From the NCBI GenBank assembly GCA_028293375.1, contig JAQGOY010000179.1, positions 1-43,728 of the forward strand: a stretch of DNA of 43,728 nt, given 5' to 3'. Numbering within the stretch: position 1 is the first letter of the stretch; every line of letters begins with the position of its first letter. A model generated the notes under the pieces. That model did no database searches. It saw nothing but the letters and a program-made list of their open reading frames with translations, and had not been told where the DNA came from. The stretch is from Verrucomicrobiales bacterium (lineage in GTDB: Bacteria > Verrucomicrobiota > Verrucomicrobiia > Limisphaerales > JAQGOY01). Both the position numbers and the translations under genes were made by a program. Below, piece by piece: positions 18,548 through 26,956 of the stretch.

Positions 18548-21500
18548 ATGAATACTTTTTATCGCTCTGCTATTGCCGTTGTTGCTTTCGCATGGGTTGG
18601 TTCTCCATGCATGGCGCAGGACGCCAAAGACAAAACCACTCCTTTCCTTTCCGATGCCGACCTTATGAAACAGGTCACTATTCCTCCCGGCTTTGAGGCC
18701 ACGATTTTCGGCAAGCCGCCTGAAGTGAATTATCCCGTCTTTGTGTCGGCGGCTGTCGACGGAACTCTCTATATTTCTTCTGACCGCAATGGGTCTCTTG
18801 ATCGTTCGCTCCATCGTGGTCGAATCATTCGAGCCCGGGACACCGATGGCGATGGGAAGGCCGACGAGTTTAAACTATTTGTTCCTGATGTGGATTCCCC
18901 CCGGGGCCTCGTTTGGGATCATGATCGCCTCTATCTCATGCATCCACCTCATATCAGTGTCTATGTTGATAAAGACGGTGACGGAGTGGTGGACGAAGAA
19001 AAAATCCTGGTGAAGAATATCGCCTTTGGTTTTAAGGATCGACCTGCTGACCATACTTCAAATGGCCTGGAACTGGGGATCGATGGCTGGATTTATTGTG
19101 CGATTGGGGATTTTGGTTTCATGGAAGCGGAAGGCACCGACGGCCGGAAATTGCAACTGCGCGGTGGAGGGGTAGTGCGAGTGCGCCCGGATGGGAGCGG
19201 CTTGGAACTTTATTCCCGCGGCACGCGCAACATCCTGGAAGCAGCGGTGAGCCCGAACCTCGATATTTTTGCGCGCGATAACACGAATGACGGCGATGGC
19301 TGGGATATTCGGTTCCACCATTTTGTCGGACTCAGCGAGCATGGATACCCTTCGTTGTTTAAGCATTTTTCAGGAGAATACATTGAACGCATCGCGGATT
19401 ACGGAAACGGGTCAGGATGTGGCGCTTTGTTCCTCAGCGAACCGGGATTTCCGAATGGCTATAATGATGCGATCTACACGGCCGATTGGGGTCGAGATTG
19501 GATTTACCGGCATAACCCGACTCCCCGGGGCGCCACTTTCGCGATTGACCAGACCCAATTTATCCATTCCGCGCGCACCACGGACCTCGACGTGGACGGA
19601 ATGAGCCGGCTGTATATTTCAAGCTGGCGTGGGGCGACTTTCAATTACACGGGAGAAAACGTGGGCTATGTGCTCCAGGTCAAACCCAAAGGTTATAAAC
19701 CCGAGCCGCTGCCAAATTTTGCCAAAGCATCGCCACCTGAATTGTTGGAAATGTTAAAAACGCCAAGCCATCGGCGTCGACTCGAAGCTCAACGTGAACT
19801 GGTGCGCCGGGGCCTTGATGGAAAAAGCATTTCAGGACTTGTTGCCCTGGCTAATGACGAGGCGCAGGCCATGCCGGTAAGGGTGGCCGCGATCTTTGCT
19901 TTGAAACAGGGCCTTCATGCCCAGGCAGCTCCCATCCTGCAAAAACTTTTGGCTACTGCCTCGGTTCGCGAGTACGCGGTTCGCGCATTAACGGACCGGC
20001 TCGAAGAACTGGAAGGAGTTCAAAGCAGTGATATCGTCAAAGCGTTGAGTGATTCCAATCCGCGCGTGCGGCGCGAGGCGGCGTTCGCCGTTGCAAGGCT
20101 TGGCAAACCGGAAAATGCTGTGGCCCTGGAACCCGTCCTGGGTGATCCGGATCCCATCGTTGCCCACACTGCGGTGCAAGCCGTGAAGGTGTTGAATACT
20201 AGCGCAGTTGCTTTTCACGTGATCGATTCGAACAACAGTTCCTCAGAGCAGCGGCTTCACGCTTTCCATGTTCTGCAATCACTTCACAACGCGGAAGTGG
20301 TTACAGGTTTAATTGATCGGCTGGGCAAAAACAAAGATCCGGAATTAAAACATGGATTGATCACCGCTTTAAGCCGCCTTTACTACAAGGATGGGGAATG
20401 GAAAGGTAACAGTTGGGGAACCCGGCCGGACACCAGCGGGCCGTACTACCAGCCGGAGGAATGGGCAGAAACGCCTCGGATTAAGGCAGTCCTTAAAGCA
20501 GAGCTCTTGAAAAGCAGCCCTCAGGATGCCGGCATTGTCATGGAGGAAATGGCGCGCCATAAAATCCAGGCTGACGATGCGACAGACACCATTATCGGGC
20601 TTGCCCTGGCCAACCCGTCCCTGGCTGCTCCAGCAATCGCGCAACTTTCACGTGCTGACTCCGTACCGGTAAAAGCCTTGCCCATTCTTATCAAGGCTTC
20701 CCATGACAGCGCCTCTTCACCAGAAACCCTATCCATGGCTGTCGTGAGCATGACGAAAGTTAACGACCCACAAATTGTTGAACCCATTTTAAGCGCCCTG
20801 GTTCAACTCAAAGCCACTGCATCTGGAGACAAAGAGTTTCGGGCAGCCCGGGATGCGTTTTTCAAATCGTCCAGACTTGACCAAAATTTGGAATCATTAA
20901 AAACCATTGCCGCTTCACAGGGACCTTTGTCTTCCTGGGCTGATGCCATCCTGATGGAGATTAGCGAGAGAAAGCAAAGCTCGCCCGAGGCGCGCACAGA
21001 AGCAAAAGCCGCTTTGGAGGCGGCTTGGCAAATCCCTGTCCGTCGAGTCCAAATCATCGAAGCCGTGGCCCTGGGTGAGAAACGGTCATGGCAGGAGAAA
21101 GTGATGTCTTCTGTCAACGACCCTGACCCTGGCGTCGTCAAGGCAGTCAATAAAACTGTCGCGACCATGCGATGGGACCGCGCGCGAGCTGCCGCAAATA
21201 CAGCTTCGCCAAAGATCGAGAAACTGAAGGTGGAGCAAGTGATGGTAGCGGTTCAGACGAAACATGGAACGGTCAAAGCAGGTGAAGAATTATTCACCCG
21301 CCTGGGGTGCGTGAACTGCCACACCACGACGGCGGATCAGGCGTTGAAAGGACCATTCCTCGGCACCATTGCCTCCATCTACAAGCGGCCGGAGTTGGCC
21401 GAAGCCATCCTTCTCCCAAACAAAACCATTGCCCAGGGATTCGCGACGCACCATTTTGAGTTAAAGGACGGCACAGAAGTGGACGGTTTTGTAACCCAGG

Positions 21501-21685
21501 AAGCAGCTGACAAAGTGACCATAAGAAATGTGGCGGCCCAGGAAATGGAAATTAAATTATCCAACATAGCCAAACGCGCCAAACTGGAAACCAGCATCAT
21601 GCCAGAAGGCCTGGTAGCCAACCTGACAGTCGAGGAGTTCGCATCTCTCCTGGATTACCTTGAGTCTTTGAACGCCAGGAAATAA
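18548..21685 (+). CDS. PVC-type secreted beta-propeller, HEAT-repeat and CxxCH haem protein
   Basis: This is a 1045-residue exported multidomain protein characteristic of Planctomycetes and Verrucomicrobia. A signal peptide covers residues 1-23 (AIAVVAFAWVG, cut near CMA/QDA). Residues about 35-390 are a sugar-dehydrogenase-like propeller (membrane-bound-dehydrogenase N-terminal type) with two calcium-loop sequences, DTDGDGKADEF near 98 and DKDGDGVVDEE near 141. Residues about 400-880 are helical HEAT-like repeats. The C-terminal cytochrome-like domain has CVNCH at 921-925 and a probable methionine ligand in MPEGL. It is likely a periplasmic oxidoreductase of sugars or alcohols; substrate unknown. 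I chose ATG 18548 because the signal peptide begins there; 18512 is also open. Confidence 0.88.
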   Translation: MNTFYRSAIAVVAFAWVGSPCMAQDAKDKTTPFLSDADLMKQVTIPPGFEATIFGKPPEVNYPVFVSAAVDGTLYISSDRNGSLDRSLHRGRIIRARDTDGDGKADEFKLFVPDVDSPRGLVWDHDRLYLMHPPHISVYVDKDGDGVVDEEKILVKNIAFGFKDRPADHTSNGLELGIDGWIYCAIGDFGFMEAEGTDGRKLQLRGGGVVRVRPDGSGLELYSRGTRNILEAAVSPNLDIFARDNTNDGDGWDIRFHHFVGLSEHGYPSLFKHFSGEYIERIADYGNGSGCGALFLSEPGFPNGYNDAIYTADWGRDWIYRHNPTPRGATFAIDQTQFIHSARTTDLDVDGMSRLYISSWRGATFNYTGENVGYVLQVKPKGYKPEPLPNFAKASPPELLEMLKTPSHRRRLEAQRELVRRGLDGKSISGLVALANDEAQAMPVRVAAIFALKQGLHAQAAPILQKLLATASVREYAVRALTDRLEELEGVQSSDIVKALSDSNPRVRREAAFAVARLGKPENAVALEPVLGDPDPIVAHTAVQAVKVLNTSAVAFHVIDSNNSSSEQRLHAFHVLQSLHNAEVVTGLIDRLGKNKDPELKHGLITALSRLYYKDGEWKGNSWGTRPDTSGPYYQPEEWAETPRIKAVLKAELLKSSPQDAGIVMEEMARHKIQADDATDTIIGLALANPSLAAPAIAQLSRADSVPVKALPILIKASHDSASSPETLSMAVVSMTKVNDPQIVEPILSALVQLKATASGDKEFRAARDAFFKSSRLDQNLESLKTIAASQGPLSSWADAILMEISERKQSSPEARTEAKAALEAAWQIPVRRVQIIEAVALGEKRSWQEKVMSSVNDPDPGVVKAVNKTVATMRWDRARAAANTASPKIEKLKVEQVMVAVQTKHGTVKAGEELFTRLGCVNCHTTTADQALKGPFLGTIASIYKRPELAEAILLPNKTIAQGFATHHFELKDGTEVDGFVTQEAADKVTIRNVAAQEMEIKLSNIAKRAKLETSIMPEGLVANLTVEEFASLLDYLESLNARK

Positions 21686-21724
21686 CGCGATCAAGAGTCA
21701 CATTTGCATTGGTTTCGACTCCCC

Positions 21725-21769
21725 TTGACAATCGATGGGAGTTTGTGTTCTCCTATCGACGTCCGATAG
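21725..21769 (+). promoter_or_regulatory. padR promoter region with inverted-repeat operator
   Basis: A perfect TTGACA (21725-21730) has only a poor -10 at the usual spacing. Just downstream CTATCG (21753-21758) and CGATAG (21764-21769) form a perfect inverted repeat with a five-base centre, ending right at the AGAAGGG ribosome-binding site of padR. This position suits an autorepression site for the PadR protein. Confidence 0.45.
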
Positions 21770-21779
21770 AAGGGCGCCT

Positions 21780-22106
21780 ATGCAAAAAACCGAACTCCTC
21801 CAGGGAACTCTCGACATGCTCATTCTCAAAGTCCTCAGTCGCGGTCCTACCCACGGCTTCGGCATCTGTCAGCACATTCAGCGGCTTTCTGAAGATGTCC
21901 TGAGCGTCGGCGAAGGTTCGCTTTATCCTGCCCTCTACCGTTTACAGGACCAGGGCTGGATCCAATCCGAATGGGGTCAATCTGAAAACAACCGTCGGGC
22001 CAAATTTTATCAGCTTACCAGGGCAGGCAAAAAACAACTCGAAGTCGAGAACGTCGGCTGGGAAAGAATGTGTCTGGCAATACGACAGGTTATGCAGTCC
22101 GCTTAA
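21780..22106 (+). CDS. PadR-family transcriptional regulator
   Basis: From ATG 21780 this is a 108-residue winged-helix regulator of the short PadR type. It begins MQKTELLQGTLDMLILKVLS, the hallmark of PadR proteins paired with MacB-type orphan permeases, and continues with GEGSLYPALYRLQDQGWI in the recognition region and a C-terminal dimerisation helix. AGAAGGG lies at a good distance before the ATG; an ATG at 21735 is also in frame but would place the inverted repeat inside the gene. The permease follows 24 bases later, so the regulator probably represses its own operon. Confidence 0.92.
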   Translation: MQKTELLQGTLDMLILKVLSRGPTHGFGICQHIQRLSEDVLSVGEGSLYPALYRLQDQGWIQSEWGQSENNRRAKFYQLTRAGKKQLEVENVGWERMCLAIRQVMQSA

Positions 22107-22130
22107 CGGAACGGGAAACAGGGGGACCAA

Positions 22131-24788
22131 TTGATCCATACGATTAAACGAATCAAGGCAGTTTTCTCTAAAAGGAAGTTCGATTCCGAAATGGAAGAAG
22201 AGCTTCGCTTGCATGTGGCATTGCGAATGGAGGAGAATATAAAGGCAGGCATGCAGCCCGGGGAGGCTCGCTACGCCGCCCTGAAGCAATTTGGATGGAC
22301 GGAATCGATCAAGGAGCAGTGTCGCGATCAGCGCGGCATCAGCTGGCTGGATGCTTTCATTCAGGAACTTCATTTCGCCACGCGGCGCTTGATCAAGGAA
22401 CGAGGATTCACCTCAGTGGCCCTGGCAACGCTCGCATTGTGCATTGGCTCAAATGTTATCATTTTCGCATTTGTGGATGGTCTGCTTTTGCGCCCGCTTC
22501 CCTTCCCTGATTCTGAACGCCTTGTTTGCATGCAACATTCCTATCCCGGGGCAGGGGTGGAGCGAATCGGTGCTTCGATGCCGAATTACTATGACTGGAA
22601 AAAAGGCATTCCGGCATTTGCATCAATTTCGGCCATAGAGAGCGGCACTGTGGTGGTGGGAAATGGGATTTCGCCTGTCAGGGTATTGAGTGAGCGTGTT
22701 TCTTCAGAGTTTTTCGAAACGCTTGGAATCAAACCGGCCCGCAGCCAATTGTTCAGCGAAAACCAAATGCCTCCTCCTGGCGCCAAAGTAGTAGTGGTGA
22801 CCGACGATTACTGGAAAAGTCAATTCAACGCTGATCCCAATGTTATCGGTCACTCCATTCGGATAGACGGTCAGATAAACACTGTTACTGCGGTTCTGCC
22901 TCCAGGCTTCCGATATCTGTCCAGTCATGCGCAACTTTATTTTCCCATGGATCCTTCGCTCGCTGACCGCAGGCCCAATCAGCGTCATAGTGATAACATC
23001 CAGATTGTGGCCCGACTTGCGCCGGGCGTGTCTATTGGTACCGCCCAGTCGCAGATCGACGCCTTCGATGCCAGGCAGCTGGAGGATGATCCTTACGCAA
23101 ACGAACTCAAGGCCGCCGGCGCCAATACCAAAGTCTATTCGCTTCATTCCAACCATGTTCGCTCCATTCGCTCCATTTTGTTAACCCTGCAGGCTGGAGC
23201 CGTTGTGTTGCTTTTGGTCGGTGGAGTCAACCTGATGAATTTATTATTGGTCAGGGCGACGGGGCGATCCAGGGAATACGCAGTTCGTCAGGCACTGGGC
23301 GCCAGCCAGATGCGATTGGCTTGTGAGGCTGCCATTGAAACCAGTTTGTTGGCAATCGCCGGTGGTGCTCTGGGGCTGGGCTTTGCAGCTTTTTGCATGC
23401 GTGCCATGGCGCTAATGCCTTCTTCTGCATTGCTCGGAACAGGTCCGGGCATGGACATTCGCACTGCGGCAGCAGGCGTGTTGGCTTCAGCGCTGTTAGG
23501 TGGAGTGCTGGCTATTCCGGTTACATGGTTTAACCAACGGAATAGAATGGCCGATGGTCTGAAGATGGAGTCCAGGGCCGGCACCGCAGGCACGGTTGTT
23601 CTACGCTTGCGCCATGCTTTTGTTGTCGCACAAATTACGCTGGCCCTGGTTTTGTTAACCGGGGCTGGATTGCTTGGAATGAGTTTGCATCGCGTGCTTT
23701 CGGTTTCTCCAGGTTTCAAACCGCAGCAGATTTTGACTGCACAACTCGGGCTTCCTCCAACAAAGTATCGTGATGACGCGGCTCGGCAGGCTTTCATGGA
23801 TCGATTGCTTGACGAATTGCGCGGCCATCCAGGAATTGCTTTTGCGGCGCTCTCCACTTCGTCCCCGTTTATTCCCACCGAGGGGAATCGCAAAGTAATC
23901 TCTGTCGAGGGTTATGTTCCCCCACCGGGCAGCTCCATTCGAGGGCATTATAATTTTGCCATCGCCGGGGATTATTGCCAGACACTTGGCATTCCACTTC
24001 TGGAGGGTCGTTATTTTGAAACCTCAGATTATCATGCAAATAAGCGGAATTGCGTGGTGGACGAAGCTTTTGCCAAACGTTACTGGCCGCAAGGGGGAGC
24101 CCTCGGTCACAGGATCACCTGGGACGCAAAATTCAACGAAAGCGACGCTTTTACCATCGTCGGCGTGGTTGGTGAAATAAAACAAAACGACTTGGCCGAC
24201 ACTTCATCCCTGGGCACTCTTTATCGCCCCTTTAGAGGCGAGAAAACCCAGAGCCTTCATACGCTGATTCGATCGGAATTGCCACCTGCCAGCTTGAGCC
24301 TGGCCTTGCAGGAAGCCGTTCACCGCATTGATCCTGAATTGCCGGTGGATGATATCAAAGCCCTGCAGAAACGAATCGACGAAAGCCTGGATCAGCGGCG
24401 CACCCCAACTATTCTGGCTTCGCTTTTTGCCATCGCCTCACTCCTTCTTGTTGCTGTTGGAACCTATGGTGTGCTTGCTTACGCCATCACACAGCGCCGC
24501 CGCGAAATTGGGGTCAGAATGGCGCTGGGTGCGCTTCCCAGCCATGTCATTTTTCAGTTTTTATCCGTCGGGATCAAATTCCTGGCCATTGGATTGCCGT
24601 TGGGATTATTCATCTCATGGGCGGTTGGTCGCGCAATGAAAAGTCTTTTATTCCAAGTCGGTTCCATCGATGCCACCGTTTCTCTATTGGCCATCGTCGC
24701 CATGGCCCTGGTTGTCCTGATCGCAGTTTTAATTCCTTCACGCCGCGCTGCCCTGCTCGACCCCATGGCGTTGTTACGTCACGAATAA
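22131..24788 (+). CDS. Orphan ABC permease (ADOP/MacB-FtsX type)
   Basis: This is an 885-residue inner-membrane permease of the acidobacterial duplicated orphan permease type. The first 60 residues are the cytoplasmic ADOP N-terminal segment (EEELRLHVALRMEENIKAG, GEARYAALKQFG). After it come a first transmembrane helix (about 93-118), a periplasmic MacB-type domain, FtsX core helices near 350-470, a second periplasmic domain, and a second FtsX core near 765-880. The repeated VRQALGAS and VRMALGALP segments mark the two FtsX units. No ATPase gene is nearby, as usual for this class. It starts with TTG, supported by GGGGG five bases upstream. Substrate unknown. Confidence 0.9.
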   Translation: MIHTIKRIKAVFSKRKFDSEMEEELRLHVALRMEENIKAGMQPGEARYAALKQFGWTESIKEQCRDQRGISWLDAFIQELHFATRRLIKERGFTSVALATLALCIGSNVIIFAFVDGLLLRPLPFPDSERLVCMQHSYPGAGVERIGASMPNYYDWKKGIPAFASISAIESGTVVVGNGISPVRVLSERVSSEFFETLGIKPARSQLFSENQMPPPGAKVVVVTDDYWKSQFNADPNVIGHSIRIDGQINTVTAVLPPGFRYLSSHAQLYFPMDPSLADRRPNQRHSDNIQIVARLAPGVSIGTAQSQIDAFDARQLEDDPYANELKAAGANTKVYSLHSNHVRSIRSILLTLQAGAVVLLLVGGVNLMNLLLVRATGRSREYAVRQALGASQMRLACEAAIETSLLAIAGGALGLGFAAFCMRAMALMPSSALLGTGPGMDIRTAAAGVLASALLGGVLAIPVTWFNQRNRMADGLKMESRAGTAGTVVLRLRHAFVVAQITLALVLLTGAGLLGMSLHRVLSVSPGFKPQQILTAQLGLPPTKYRDDAARQAFMDRLLDELRGHPGIAFAALSTSSPFIPTEGNRKVISVEGYVPPPGSSIRGHYNFAIAGDYCQTLGIPLLEGRYFETSDYHANKRNCVVDEAFAKRYWPQGGALGHRITWDAKFNESDAFTIVGVVGEIKQNDLADTSSLGTLYRPFRGEKTQSLHTLIRSELPPASLSLALQEAVHRIDPELPVDDIKALQKRIDESLDQRRTPTILASLFAIASLLLVAVGTYGVLAYAITQRRREIGVRMALGALPSHVIFQFLSVGIKFLAIGLPLGLFISWAVGRAMKSLLFQVGSIDATVSLLAIVAMALVVLIAVLIPSRRAALLDPMALLRHE

Positions 24789-24797
24789 TCACTATTT

Positions 24798-25472
24798 ATG
24801 AATCCATGCACGACGACTTACTATTTGCGCCTTGCTCTCACCTTGCCGGCTTTTTTTCTGGTATCGTTGCACTGTTGTACCATGCAAGGCGCTACTGGGG
24901 ATGTTAGTCCAGACCTTCCTTCGAAAATTCATAATCGAGCGATCACCAGTTTGAGCGTGAAAGATCGAAAAACCATTCACCTGGATGAAAGGGAAGGGGA
25001 CGGCGTCGCATGGTGGCCGGACAAAACGCTTTCCAATGGAACCATTGAATTCGACGTTCGAGGAACGAATGTGATGCAAAAGAGCTTTGTTGGTATTGCC
25101 TTTCACGGACTCGATGAAAAAACCTACGACGCGGTTTACCTGCGTCCTTTTAATTTTCAAACTACTGATTCGGTCCGGCTTTCGCATGGTGTGCAGTACA
25201 TTTCCCATCCCATCCACACCTGGAACAAACTTCGAGATGAAAGGGCTGGACAGTTTGAACATGAGGTTTCTCCTGCGTCGGACCCCAATGATTGGGTGCA
25301 CGTCAAGGTTCTGGTCGAATATCCCCGGGTGCGCGTCTTCATCAATCAGTCAATCAAGCCTTCCCTCGACGTTCGGCAATTAAGTGATCGTAAGGGCGGT
25401 TGGATCGGGCTTTGGGTTGGTAACGGTTCTGGCGGTGATTTTGCAAATCTCGTCATCAAACCAATCCCGTGA
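24798..25472 (+). CDS. Exported concanavalin-A-like (DUF1080/LamG-type) protein
   Basis: This is a 224-residue exported protein. Residues 1-32 are a signal peptide (LALTLPAFFLVSL). Two cysteines follow, but the lipobox is poor (SLHC), so lipidation is uncertain. The rest resembles the jelly-roll fold of DUF1080/concanavalin-A-like domains: NGTIEFDVRG, FVGIAFHGLDEKTYDAVYLR, DWVHVKVLVEYPRVRVFIN and GWIGLWVGNGSGGDFANL. Such domains often bind or cut polysaccharides; no catalytic residues can be assigned here. It starts nine bases after the permease stop, so it is probably the third gene of the padR operon. Confidence 0.7.
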   Translation: MNPCTTTYYLRLALTLPAFFLVSLHCCTMQGATGDVSPDLPSKIHNRAITSLSVKDRKTIHLDEREGDGVAWWPDKTLSNGTIEFDVRGTNVMQKSFVGIAFHGLDEKTYDAVYLRPFNFQTTDSVRLSHGVQYISHPIHTWNKLRDERAGQFEHEVSPASDPNDWVHVKVLVEYPRVRVFINQSIKPSLDVRQLSDRKGGWIGLWVGNGSGGDFANLVIKPIP

Positions 25473-25543
25473 GTTTGGATAGACTGTAATTTTGTAATCG
25501 GTTTCAGCGCTTCGCTTTTCTGATTCATGCTTCATCAAAAACA

Positions 25544-25558
25544 CTACTGATCGGTAGG
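25544..25558. promoter_or_regulatory. Palindromic operator-like site upstream of acyltransferase
   Basis: CTACTGATCGGTAGG contains a 14-bp palindrome with one T-G mismatch pair (CTACTGATCGGTAG). It lies about 90 bases before the acyltransferase start in an otherwise AT-rich 176-base gap. A near-identical site (two differences in 15 bases) lies upstream of the efflux operon at 37441-37455. The size and symmetry suit a TetR-family operator. Confidence 0.4.
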
Positions 25559-25648
25559 TCCACCGTTGTTTTGGAAAAAATTAAGCTCGACTTCAAATAA
25601 GTAAATTGTAAATTCCGGCTTCAGAGGAGTTAAACCACGACTACCAAA

Positions 25649-26953
25649 ATGTCCGGGATTCCATCGCCAATTTCTATTGAGAGAGCAGAGATACGATTTG
25701 CCTTCACATCCGAAGTGAAGAAAGAGCGCTTCTACGCGATGGATTCTGTCCGTGCCGTAGCCATGCTCCTGGGCGTGGTGCTTCACATTGTGACCAGTGG
25801 ATTCTCCTTGAAATTGCCGACCCCTCCTGCGGCGATCCAACTCATGAATTGGATACACGGTTTTCGAATGCCGCTATTCTTTCTTATTTCCGGCTTTTTC
25901 TGCCGAATGATGTATTTGCGTTATGGCTACGCAATTTATTTCCAGCGTCGCACCGGTAAGTTATCGGCAGCGCTGCTTGTTGCACTGGCGGGTCCCGTTG
26001 TTTTCTACGGTTTTAAATGCTTGTATGCCTTCTGCTTTCATCATTATCCCGATGCCGGCTTTTCATTCCTTCAGAATTTTGATCAGTTCAGAATCTATTT
26101 TCTTGGACTTGGGTCGCTTTGGTTCCTTTGGTACCTGATGATTTTTGCATCGGTGGGGCCGTTATTCGCGAAGCTGGTTTCCTCATCCTTCAATAAGGCA
26201 GGCAATCGATTTGGGCAGGAACGGTTTCAAAACTGGATGATTAAGTTGGGAATGGTTCCATTGGCTGTTGCCCTTATTTCCCTGCCGTTCAGGCTGGATT
26301 TGGTTCAGAATGGTTCGTGGGCTTTAGGCTTTGCATCCGGAATTACTTCTACATTTCCCGATGTAATCTGGCAGTTTCAGCCGGACTGGCCATTTTACTT
26401 TGTTTATTTTGCTTCCGGTTGGTGGTTGGAGAGAGCGAAGGGATCACTCAACATAGTTGCCAAATCCTGGGTTATCTATCTCCTGCTCGGCGTGATTTTT
26501 TACTTCGGTGGGGTATTTTTCGAAGGCCAATACTTTACCGACTACATAATGCTCCATAAAAATTGGCTGGGGATTGTTGGTTGCGGGCTCTTTAGTTTGG
26601 GAACTTCCTTTACGGTATTTGGCTTGATCGCCTTTTTCCAGTCGTTCATGAATCGATCCTCCTCCATGATTCGATATTTCTCTGATCGTGCCTTTTGGAT
26701 CTATATTGCTCACTTTAAAATTGTCTCCAGGGTTTTGGTGGCACTTGATTACTGGCACCTTTCTTATGTGTTACAGACTTTTTTGGCTTTTTCGATAACC
26801 ACCTTGTTGTCGTGTGCCATTTACGATTTGTTTGTTCGCCCCACTTTTCTGAGTTCGATATTCGGATCCACCAAACCTGCGGTCGCCGTCGATTTCAAGG
26901 AATTACATAACCAGCTGACCAGCACCCAGTCAGAACCGATCACTTCGCTTTAG
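25649..26953 (+). CDS. Acyltransferase family 3 membrane protein (OpgC/MdoC-like)
   Basis: This is a 434-residue integral membrane protein with about ten hydrophobic segments. It fits the acyltransferase-3 family that O-acylates or succinylates glycans on the outer face of the inner membrane. The family start RFYAMDSVRAVAMLLGVVLH (28-47) carries the conserved Asp/Arg and the catalytic-type His near the first helix. FRMPLFFLISGFFC and SLWFLWYLM are further family segments. The first 27 residues are a polar extension, and the Shine-Dalgarno-like GAGGAG is rather far from the ATG, so the start is less sure. The acceptor is unknown. A haem/propeller gene follows after three bases. Confidence 0.85.
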   Translation: MSGIPSPISIERAEIRFAFTSEVKKERFYAMDSVRAVAMLLGVVLHIVTSGFSLKLPTPPAAIQLMNWIHGFRMPLFFLISGFFCRMMYLRYGYAIYFQRRTGKLSAALLVALAGPVVFYGFKCLYAFCFHHYPDAGFSFLQNFDQFRIYFLGLGSLWFLWYLMIFASVGPLFAKLVSSSFNKAGNRFGQERFQNWMIKLGMVPLAVALISLPFRLDLVQNGSWALGFASGITSTFPDVIWQFQPDWPFYFVYFASGWWLERAKGSLNIVAKSWVIYLLLGVIFYFGGVFFEGQYFTDYIMLHKNWLGIVGCGLFSLGTSFTVFGLIAFFQSFMNRSSSMIRYFSDRAFWIYIAHFKIVSRVLVALDYWHLSYVLQTFLAFSITTLLSCAIYDLFVRPTFLSSIFGSTKPAVAVDFKELHNQLTSTQSEPITSL

Positions 26954-26956
26954 CTC

